This document shows positions 5,841-11,862 of a stretch of 11,862 nt of DNA, piece by piece. How positions within the stretch are numbered: the stretch's first letter is position 1; every line of letters starts with the position of its first letter. The notes under the pieces are model-generated. The model saw only the letters and a program-made list of their open reading frames with translations, had not been told where the DNA came from and made no database searches. The translations under genes and the position numbers were made by a program. Origin of the DNA: Acidobacteriaceae bacterium (GTDB taxonomy: Bacteria; Acidobacteriota; Terriglobia; Terriglobales; Acidobacteriaceae); NCBI GenBank assembly GCA_003152795.1, contig PMBA01000408.1, positions 1,663 to 13,524 on the forward strand, in the 5' to 3' direction.

Positions 5841-7040
5841 TCAGTGAAAGCTCTCCACCACCATCGCAATCCCCTGCCCGCCGCCAATGCACGCCGTTGC
5901 CAGCCCGTACTTTTTCTTCCGCCGCCGCAACTCATAGAGCAGCGTGATCACCAGCCGCGTTCCGGTCGCTCCCAGCGGATGTCCCAGCGCAATCGCTCCG
6001 CCGTTCACGTTCACTTTTTCGCGATCAAGTCCTAGTTCCTTCTCCACCGCCAGATACTGCGCCGCGAACGCCTCGTTCACTTCAATCAGATCGATGTAGT
6101 CCAAAGTCAGCCCCGCGCGCTGCAGCGCAATCTTCGTCGCCGGAACCGGACCGCTCCCCATGATCTTCGGATCGACGCCCGCAATCCCCCAATTCACAAT
6201 CCGTCCCAGCGGGCTCAGATTCCTTTTCTGCGCCTGCTCCAGCGACATGACTACCACTGCCGCCGCGCCATCCACGATGCCACTCGCATTTCCCGCCGTC
6301 ACCGTCCCATTCTTGCCAAATGCCGCCCGCAACTTCGCCAGGCCCTCCATCGTGGTCTGCGGACGCCGGTGATCGTCTTCCGTTAGCATCTCTCCCGTCG
6401 CCTCGCCCTTCGAATTCCGCAACGGCACCGGCGTCAGCTCTTCCTGCACCCGCCCTGCCTTGTAAGCCTCGTCCGCCTTCTGCTGCGAGCGCAGCGCGAA
6501 CTCATCTTGCGCCTGTCGAGTAATGCCCTGCTGCTCCGCATACAACTCCGCCGTATTCGCCATTTGCAACCCACAGTAAGAATCAAGCAGCGCCACCATC
6601 AGCGAATCTTCCAGCTTCCCGCCCGGAGCCAGCGCGAATCCGTCGCGCCCCCGGATCACAAACGGCGCCTGCGACATGGATTCCATCCCGCCCGCCAGCA
6701 CCATCTTCGCTTCGTCGGTCTGGATCATCTGTGCCGCGCTGACAATAGCCTGCATCCCCGACCCGCAGAGTCGATTCACCGTCAGCGCCGGAGTCTCTAT
6801 CGGCAATCCCGCCCGCAACCCAACATGCCGCGCTCCATAGATCGCGTCCCCCGAAGTCTGCTGCGCGTTGCCAAACACCACATGATCGAACTCACTAGGA
6901 TCGATCGCCGCCCGCTCGATCGCCGCCTTCGCCGCCACCGCGCCCAGTTCCTGCGCCGTGTAATCCTTGATCTTCCCGCAATAGCGTCCAAAGGGCGTGC
7001 GCGCCCCACTGACAACAGCAATATCCCCAGGTTTCAGCAT
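5841..7040 (-). CDS. Acetyl-CoA C-acetyltransferase (thiolase II)
   Basis: Condenses two acetyl-CoA to acetoacetyl-CoA or runs the reverse thiolysis. The 399-aa product has normal length and all active-site motifs: nucleophilic Cys92 in '[11 protein letters not shown]', the 'NEAFA' segment near 322-326, His354 in '[14 protein letters not shown]' and the general acid/base Cys384 in '[10 protein letters not shown]'. The ATG at 7040 puts '[13 protein letters not shown]' at the N-terminus as in the family. There is no clear Shine-Dalgarno sequence. Upstream lie repeats B3 and A3. It is the first of three consecutive-step CoA enzymes on this strand. A biosynthetic (acetoacetyl-CoA forming) role is favoured by similarity to thiolase II, but a degradative role in short-chain beta-oxidation cannot be excluded. 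Confidence 0.95.
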   Translation of the reverse strand: MLKPGDIAVVSGARTPFGRYCGKIKDYTAQELGAVAAKAAIERAAIDPSEFDHVVFGNAQQTSGDAIYGARHVGLRAGLPIETPALTVNRLCGSGMQAIVSAAQMIQTDEAKMVLAGGMESMSQAPFVIRGRDGFALAPGGKLEDSLMVALLDSYCGLQMANTAELYAEQQGITRQAQDEFALRSQQKADEAYKAGRVQEELTPVPLRNSKGEATGEMLTEDDHRRPQTTMEGLAKLRAAFGKNGTVTAGNASGIVDGAAAVVVMSLEQAQKRNLSPLGRIVNWGIAGVDPKIMGSGPVPATKIALQRAGLTLDYIDLIEVNEAFAAQYLAVEKELGLDREKVNVNGGAIALGHPLGATGTRLVITLLYELRRRKKKYGLATACIGGGQGIAMVVESFH

Positions 7041-7069
7041 GGTTGCTTGTGAGTTTAGCAGGAGGGACA

Positions 7070-7125
7070 GTCGTTGGTCGTTAGTCGCTCGTCGTTCGCT
7101 ATTCGCTGTTGCCTGTTCGCTAAAC
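7070..7125. repeat. Heptamer array B3, eight units upstream of the thiolase gene
   Basis: Eight contiguous heptamers (GTCGTTG, GTCGTTA, GTCGCTC, GTCGTTC, GCTATTC, GCTGTTG, CCTGTTC, GCTAAAC) follow a consensus near GYYGTTC. It has the same heptamer and orientation as B1 relative to the downstream minus-strand gene, and carries the same head (GGACAGTCGTT from 7065) and tail (7124-7141). Confidence 0.8.
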
Positions 7126-7185
7126 AGTTTGGGTTTGCACCAATCGAAGGGCGCAGGACGGCAATCCGGAAGAGTCCCGCAAAAA

Positions 7186-7266
7186 TTTTCTCCGCGAACT
7201 CTGCGCCCTCCGCGGTTAAAGGGTTTGGATTTGCTCGACGATCTCCGCGTCTCGGCGGTGAAAAGG
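7186..7266. repeat. Octamer/nonamer repeat A3 after the TPR-GAF gene
   Basis: Two runs are present. CTCCGCGAA, CTCTGCGCC and CTCCGCGG run into TTAAAG (7190-7221), and CTCCGCGT and CTCGGCGG run into TGAAAAGG (7242-7266). They belong to the same loose family as A1 and A2. The second run ends one base from the TPR-GAF stop codon (7270-7268). Region 7041-7267 contains only this and array B3, no gene. Confidence 0.6.
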
Positions 7267-7267
7267 T

Positions 7268-9826
7268 TTACGCCACCGCCGCCGCAGCGAACTGCGGCGC
7301 CTGACTCACCATCTCCCCAGCGCCTCGCGCCACCGCCAACTCCAGCGCATGATCCGCGCGGTTGGCCACTTCGGTCACAATGTCTACCGGATCGAATTGC
7401 TGCCGCATCACCGCCTGCGCCAGTCCCGCGCTGAACTCCACGCCCTGGTCCTTGCCCGGGAAGCGCACCTCCGCCAGCAGGCGCTTCAACTTTTCCACCG
7501 CCAACAGCGCTTCCTTTTCGCCCGTGTCGCCAAGCACCAGCCCAACCGTCGTCGCTTCATAGCGGAACGCCAGATCGTTCGTGCGGATGTTTGCCGCTAC
7601 CATCTGTCCCACCTGCTCCATCACCGCCGTCACCGTCTGCTCGCCATACTCCTTGATCAGCGCGCTGCGCCGTCCAAACTGCATCAGCAGCACCGTCACC
7701 GCCGTCCCCTGCTGCAGCCCGCGCCGGGTTTCCGCCTGTAGAAGGTCCAGATACGAAGCCCGCTTTAACAGCCCCGATTTCTCGTCTGTCACCGATAGAT
7801 TTTTCACCAGCCGCCGCAGCCCGGCATTGTTGAGCGCAATCAACACTTGGTCGCTCAACGTCCGGATCACCAGCACCTCTGATGCCTGCCACACCCGGCC
7901 CGTGTTCTGGATCAGGATCAGCACTCCGATCTGGTCGTTGCCTTCGGTCAGCGGCAGCGCCAGCAGCGATTCAATCCGCAATTCCTCGACGTCGCTGCGC
8001 ACGCCCATCAACTCCGGAGCCTTCCTCGCATCGCCCAGCGTCACCGTGCCTCGCGCCACCGCCAGATCCTGCAGCGTTTCCACCAGGCTGACCAGCGCCG
8101 CCGAACTCGCCGGAATCATTCCCTCCATGTGATATTCCTGCACGCTCGACGGCGGTAGACCCGGTTTGCGCAGCGCCGCGATGCAACGCGCCGTCCGCCA
8201 GTTCGTGCCGATCTCGTGCGCCGCCGTTTTCAATACTCCTTCCGCGCTCCCCTGCTGGTAGAGCTTGCGCGTGATGTCGGCCACTCTTGCCAGACTGCTG
8301 ACATCGGCCGCCTCGCTCGCCGACGCCGCGGACTGATCGGCACTCACCGCTGCGGGCGCGGCCACTGCGGCCGGCGCCACCGGCTTCGCATACTGCGGTT
8401 CGATGCCGGCCGAAATGTACAGCCGCTGCAGTTCCTGGTTACGCTCTTCCTCATGCGGAAACAGTTCCTGAATGCGCTGCAATCGCTCGATCGCTTTCGA
8501 GCGCATTCCGTACTGCACCAGAATCTCGGCTTGCAGCATCAAGTCCTGCAGAGCGGCCGCTCCCAACGTCGGCTCTTCCACCTTGATTGTGTGCTCTTCC
8601 TTCCTCACCGTCGCCGCGAACCGCGATGCGATTGCATTGAAGCGCTGATCGTCGATCTTCCCTCGCAGCGCCTCCAGCCGCTTCTGGTGTCCCGGCTCGT
8701 AGGGATCCACTTCCGCCGCCCGGTCCAGACACTCGCCCGCTTTCTGGTAATCGTGCTTCGCGCAATACAAGTCAAACAACTTCAGCAGCGCCTGGGCGTA
8801 GTCCGTTTCACGGTTCGACGCGTTGAATAGTTCCGCCAGAAATTCCAGCATTTCCGCCGACGAACGATGCGCCGCCAGCAGTTCCTGCATCGTCGAGATG
8901 AATGTTCGCCGTTCCCCACGCCGCCGCTGGAATGCTTCCAGCTTCCGCGCCAGCGCCACTGCCTCCGCATCCAGTTCCGAATCGATCATCTTTCCGATCA
9001 GGTCCACCACCTGGTGTATCCGCGCCGGGTTCTGCTCGAACATCGCCCAGATCAGCGGCTCGCTATCTACGCACCGGTTCGCCGACAGCAGCGCCTGCGC
9101 ATACAAATCGCGTAACTCAAGCGAGTCATCGCCGGATTGCACCAGCGGCTCGAAAATAAAAATCGCCGCCCCCGACTCGCCCCGCGACAACAGGCTCCTG
9201 CCATAGGCCACCGCGATCTTCCAATCCGTCGGATTCTCCGTGTATGCCCGCTCAAACCACGGGCTCGCGTCTCCGCCCGCCGTTTCCGTCAATTCCGCCA
9301 ATTGCAAAAACGACTGCGACGCCATCCCGTGCTCGCCCAGTTCCGCCGCCAGTTCCGCTACTTTCAAATGGTTCGCCTGCGACGGCTCCAGACTCACGAT
9401 CCGCCGCAAAACCAGCAGCCCTTCTTCTTTCTTTCCCTGCCGCTGCAAGTCTTCCAGCGCATTTTCATACGTTCCGATCGCCAGCTTCCTGTTGGAATGC
9501 TCCAGCAGTTGCCCAAACCGCACTTTCTGTTCCCACGACGGATTGGTGTAGCGCGCCAGCTTCTTGTAGGTCAGGCTCGCTCGCGTCGCATCCGTCGCCG
9601 CCACCTGCCGCTCAAACAACTCTCCCAGCAACCGCACCGCCTGCGGTCCCTTGTTCAAGGAGAGACACAGGTCCGCTGCCATCTGCCGCACGTTGTCGTT
9701 TGGCGGATCGCTTTCCAGAATTTGCAGGTATTCCGCCAGCGCGTCGGACGTCTTTCCCTTCTGCAAAAGCCTCTCCGCCTTTTCGACACGGCGGGCTATC
9801 TCGGCACGATTAGGATTTTCCGGCAT
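7268..9826 (-). CDS. TPR-GAF protein with degenerate GGDEF domain
   Basis: Cytoplasmic 852-aa signalling-type protein; exact role unknown. Residues about 10-475 are a string of TPR-like helical repeats (for example 'DALAEYLQILESDPPND', 'QKAGECLDRAAEVDPYEP'). An Ala/Pro-rich linker (about 482-510) leads to a GAF-like domain (about 515-670) with 'IESLLALPLTEGNDQIGVLIL'. Residues about 680-845 follow the GGDEF-domain pattern ('VTDEKSGLLKRASYLDLL' for the usual DxLTGLxNRR). The signature, however, is lost: 'RYEATTVGLVLGDT' replaces RYGGDEF, so it should not make cyclic di-GMP. There is no signal peptide or membrane span. I start at the ATG at 9826; the frame extends to a TTG at 9886. AAGGAGG is 23 bases upstream of the ATG with a small hairpin between. 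It is divergent from a second GGDEF-family gene. Confidence 0.88.
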   Translation of the reverse strand: MPENPNRAEIARRVEKAERLLQKGKTSDALAEYLQILESDPPNDNVRQMAADLCLSLNKGPQAVRLLGELFERQVAATDATRASLTYKKLARYTNPSWEQKVRFGQLLEHSNRKLAIGTYENALEDLQRQGKKEEGLLVLRRIVSLEPSQANHLKVAELAAELGEHGMASQSFLQLAELTETAGGDASPWFERAYTENPTDWKIAVAYGRSLLSRGESGAAIFIFEPLVQSGDDSLELRDLYAQALLSANRCVDSEPLIWAMFEQNPARIHQVVDLIGKMIDSELDAEAVALARKLEAFQRRRGERRTFISTMQELLAAHRSSAEMLEFLAELFNASNRETDYAQALLKLFDLYCAKHDYQKAGECLDRAAEVDPYEPGHQKRLEALRGKIDDQRFNAIASRFAATVRKEEHTIKVEEPTLGAAALQDLMLQAEILVQYGMRSKAIERLQRIQELFPHEEERNQELQRLYISAGIEPQYAKPVAPAAVAAPAAVSADQSAASASEAADVSSLARVADITRKLYQQGSAEGVLKTAAHEIGTNWRTARCIAALRKPGLPPSSVQEYHMEGMIPASSAALVSLVETLQDLAVARGTVTLGDARKAPELMGVRSDVEELRIESLLALPLTEGNDQIGVLILIQNTGRVWQASEVLVIRTLSDQVLIALNNAGLRRLVKNLSVTDEKSGLLKRASYLDLLQAETRRGLQQGTAVTVLLMQFGRRSALIKEYGEQTVTAVMEQVGQMVAANIRTNDLAFRYEATTVGLVLGDTGEKEALLAVEKLKRLLAEVRFPGKDQGVEFSAGLAQAVMRQQFDPVDIVTEVANRADHALELAVARGAGEMVSQAPQFAAAAVA

Positions 9827-9836
9827 GGGCGGTCTT

Positions 9837-9856
9837 GGGACAGAGAGTCCCTCCTT
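9837..9856 (-). promoter_or_regulatory. Strong Shine-Dalgarno joined to a small hairpin before the TPR-GAF start
   Basis: On the minus strand AAGGAGG (9856-9850) is followed by the perfect inverted repeat GGGAC-TCTCT-GTCCC (9851-9837), then ten bases and the ATG at 9826. The linear spacing of about 23 bases is too long. If the hairpin folds, it would bring the Shine-Dalgarno sequence to roughly normal distance, or else mask it. Confidence 0.35.
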
Positions 9857-9886
9857 GATTCTAGGATTCACCCCCCGCACCAGCAA

Positions 9887-10136
9887 CGCGCTTCCCCTGC
9901 GCCGCGATTACGAAAGTCATGCCCTCGCCTCGCTCTGCCGTTGCCTCACGTCTCGCTCTGTGTTCGTATTATCCCAAGCCCATCTTACTGGTTCTTTTTG
10001 TACTGGACCCTTGGTTCCGGCCGGACGGAAACTACTCAAGTCGCGGATTTCAGACCGAAAACAGCAGAGAATCTGGAGTTTTCCACCATCCCTGCCGATC
10101 TCAACGATTGAAGGCCGAAGTGCCTCTCTCCAACTG
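9887..10136. other. Divergent intergenic region, no gene
   Basis: This is the 250-base spacer between the two GGDEF-family genes and presumably holds both promoters. I see no convincing -35/-10 pair. TATTAT occurs at 9967-9972 without a matching -35 at proper distance on either strand. A 10-base palindrome TCCGGCCGGA lies at 10016-10025 and could be an operator or chance in GC-rich DNA. Confidence 0.5.
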
Positions 10137-11862
10137 ATGGCCACCGCAGTCAATCTCGACCTGCGTCGCGGCGCCCGCCTGCGCGCTTTCGCACACCTCC
10201 GCCAACCCTGGTTCATTGCCCTTCTCTTCGCCCTCCTCATCGCTGCCCAGGCGCTGGGCTACCTCCTGCTCGGCACCGGCCGCGCGGGATCCGGCCTTTC
10301 CGAATCCATCATTGTCCTTGCCGGTCTTCTCGCCATCAATTGCGCCTGGATCGCTTTCCGGCGCGCTCAGGGGAATACTGCCCTGTTCTGGTTTCTCTTC
10401 GTCGTTGTCGTGGCGATCTTGCTCGTTCCCACTGCGATCCAGACCTACGACACCCTGTTCGCCCAGTCCCTGTTGTCCGAATCGACACGCGGTCTGCTCT
10501 ATTGCCTCTATGGCGCCCCCGTCCTGATGATGCTCTTCCTTGCGGAGACCCATCGCCGCGCACGCGTGAAGTTCGAGATATTTCTCGATCTCTTTCAGGT
10601 CGCAATCGTCGTCGGCCTCATCTACTCCACCTTCTTCTTTCTCCCCGTCCGCCAGATGTTGCCCGCCGATGCCCTCACCCACGATGTCAGCATCAGCGAC
10701 GCCCAAAGCCTGCTTCTTCTTATCGCCGCCTTTGTGCGCCTGCAATTCGCCCGCGTCCCCAACACTCGCAATCTTTTCCTGCGCTTAGCCTTCTTCCTCC
10801 TCGTCTGCGCCGTCGCAACCTTTGTCGGAGACTGGATCTACCTCCACTGTTCCTCTTCCGCCACCGCATGGTTCGACCTGGGCTGGACCGCTCCCCAGGT
10901 TGCCGCTGGCCTCATCGCCCTAACCTGGGCCCCGTCCCCCAATTCACCATCCACCTCCGAGCCCGCCAATTTCCTCAGCTTCCTCGGCACCAACCTCGTC
11001 CTGGTCGCCATGCTCTCCTCCATCGCTTTGCTGATGAACCGGTGGAAACAGGCCCACGGAGAAATTCTCACAGACGTCGCCATCGCGGCCTCCCTTCTCG
11101 CCTTCACACTCCGCTTGGCCCTCACCCAGTTCCACCAGCACCAGGAAATCGTCCAGCGTAAAGCCGCGCAAAACCAGCTAACCATCGCCCACCAGAAGGT
11201 CGGTTACCTGCTCGACGATGCCCGCCTCCAGACTTCCGAAGTTACCCAGATCAGCGAACTCGGAAGCCTTCTCCAGGCCTGTACTTCCCGCGAAGAAATC
11301 TTCCGCCTCATCCCCGAGCGCTTACGGCGTTTGTTCCCAGGCGCCTCCGGATGCATCGCAATGCTCAGCACCTCCGGAAACCGCGCCGAGTCCGTCGCCG
11401 AGTGGGGTGTGCTTTGCCCCGCAAACCAGATCTTCACGCCTGATCAATGTTGGGCTCTTCGCCGCGGATGCACCCATGCTCATCCCGGCGGACTCTCCAC
11501 CCCGCGTTGCTCTCACCTGCTCGGGGAAGGTCCTTCCGTCTGCATTCCTCTAATCGCCAACGGCGATACCTTTGGCACCCTGATCATCCAGAATGATGAT
11601 TGCCTGTCCGCGATCCCCGACTCCGACGCTGACTCCAACGCCTTTGCCCACCGCCGTCAGCTCGCCGCCACCGTCGCCGAAAACGTCGCGCTCGGCGTGG
11701 CCAACGTCAACCTCCGTGAATCTCTCCGCCTCCAGGCTGTCCGCGACCCCCTCACCGGCCTTTACAACCGCCGCTACATGCAGGAGTTCCTCGACCGCGA
11801 ACTCCACATCGCTCGCCGCAAACGCCGTCCTCTCGCCGTCATGATGCTCGACCTCGACCACT
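10137..11862 (+). CDS. Polytopic membrane protein with GAF and GGDEF domains (3' end outside window)
   Basis: Probable membrane-anchored diguanylate cyclase; 575 codons are visible and the frame is open at the window end. The ATG at 10137 is the first in this frame, without a good Shine-Dalgarno. About ten hydrophobic segments span residues 25-330 (for example 26-46, 83-101, 122-137, 153-171, 213-235, 278-300, 311-330). A helical linker (about 330-372) leads to a GAF-like domain (about 375-525) containing the Cys/His-rich stretch with C438, C445, H447, H449, C458 and H460. The GGDEF domain starts at 'RDPLTGLYNRRYM' (536-548) and reaches 'MMLDLDH' (569-575), with the conserved metal-binding-type Asp. 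The GGDEF signature itself lies beyond the window, so activity cannot be confirmed. It is divergent from the degenerate GGDEF gene. Confidence 0.87.
   Translation, partial: MATAVNLDLRRGARLRAFAHLRQPWFIALLFALLIAAQALGYLLLGTGRAGSGLSESIIVLAGLLAINCAWIAFRRAQGNTALFWFLFVVVVAILLVPTAIQTYDTLFAQSLLSESTRGLLYCLYGAPVLMMLFLAETHRRARVKFEIFLDLFQVAIVVGLIYSTFFFLPVRQMLPADALTHDVSISDAQSLLLLIAAFVRLQFARVPNTRNLFLRLAFFLLVCAVATFVGDWIYLHCSSSATAWFDLGWTAPQVAAGLIALTWAPSPNSPSTSEPANFLSFLGTNLVLVAMLSSIALLMNRWKQAHGEILTDVAIAASLLAFTLRLALTQFHQHQEIVQRKAAQNQLTIAHQKVGYLLDDARLQTSEVTQISELGSLLQACTSREEIFRLIPERLRRLFPGASGCIAMLSTSGNRAESVAEWGVLCPANQIFTPDQCWALRRGCTHAHPGGLSTPRCSHLLGEGPSVCIPLIANGDTFGTLIIQNDDCLSAIPDSDADSNAFAHRRQLAATVAENVALGVANVNLRESLRLQAVRDPLTGLYNRRYMQEFLDRELHIARRKRRPLAVMMLDLDH

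Noticed and set aside
5717..5935. 73-codon in-frame upstream extension of the dehydrogenase gene
   Set aside because: It translates repeat DNA and the antiparallel-frame end of the thiolase gene; the ATG at 5716 has a good Shine-Dalgarno and places the Rossmann motif correctly.
2601..7266. CRISPR array
   Set aside because: Repeat units are 7-10 bases, contiguous and without unique spacers; no cas genes are present.
9941..9972. Promoter TTGCCT/TATTAT for the membrane GAF-GGDEF gene
   Set aside because: The spacer is 20 bases and the -35 is poor; not enough to call.
9137..10111. Long plus-strand open frame (324 codons) opposite the TPR-GAF gene
   Set aside because: Low-complexity Arg/Leu/Pro-rich product expected from the complement of GC-rich coding DNA; no domain or ribosome site.
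10101..10745. 214-codon minus-strand frame opposite the membrane GAF-GGDEF gene
   Set aside because: Charged low-complexity shadow; the plus-strand frame encodes clear membrane spans and a GGDEF start.

Overview
The window is a GC-rich, densely coded chromosomal segment from a free-living bacterium. The best guess is an Acidobacteriota (Terriglobia-like) genome. That rests on the Ig-like/beta-propeller lipoprotein, the TPR-GAF-GGDEF architecture and short-period repeats filling the gene junctions. It is an impression from gene style, not a phylogenetic result. I see no prophage, insertion sequence, CRISPR array, tRNA or rRNA.

Layout. Positions 56-2404 (+) encode a large exported lipoprotein with three Ig-like repeats and a C-terminal beta-propeller-like region. 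It converges on a minus-strand train that reads, in transcription order: acetyl-CoA C-acetyltransferase (7040-5841), 3-hydroxybutyryl-CoA dehydrogenase (5716-4823), enoyl-CoA hydratase (4550-3768), lumazine synthase ribH (3734-3102) and nusB (3029-2619). Upstream on the same strand lies a TPR-GAF protein with a degenerate GGDEF domain (9826-7268). Diverging from it is a polytopic membrane GAF-GGDEF protein (10137 onward) cut by the window end. A possible 39-codon membrane microprotein (4636-4755, +) sits between the dehydrogenase and hydratase genes.

How the genes fit together. The three CoA enzymes catalyse consecutive steps between acetyl-CoA and crotonyl-CoA and can run in either direction. 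No acyl-CoA dehydrogenase, ETF or CoA-transferase is in view, so the direction is undecided. ribH and nusB form a common housekeeping pair (riboflavin synthesis; rRNA transcription antitermination). The two divergent GGDEF-family proteins look like signalling components: one has lost its catalytic signature, and the other is intact as far as it can be read.

The most unusual content is between the genes. Nearly every junction of the minus-strand train holds short-period repeats. There are three unrelated heptamer families (period 7) and a looser family of period 8-10. Three stop codons lie inside the first repeat unit. One heptamer array is translated in frame as the C-terminal tail of RibH, and another repeat forms its N-terminal extension. 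A 30-bp-arm imperfect inverted repeat lies between the thiolase and dehydrogenase genes. These repeats explain most of the non-coding DNA here and are the best lead for follow-up. I do not see an obvious new multi-gene system.
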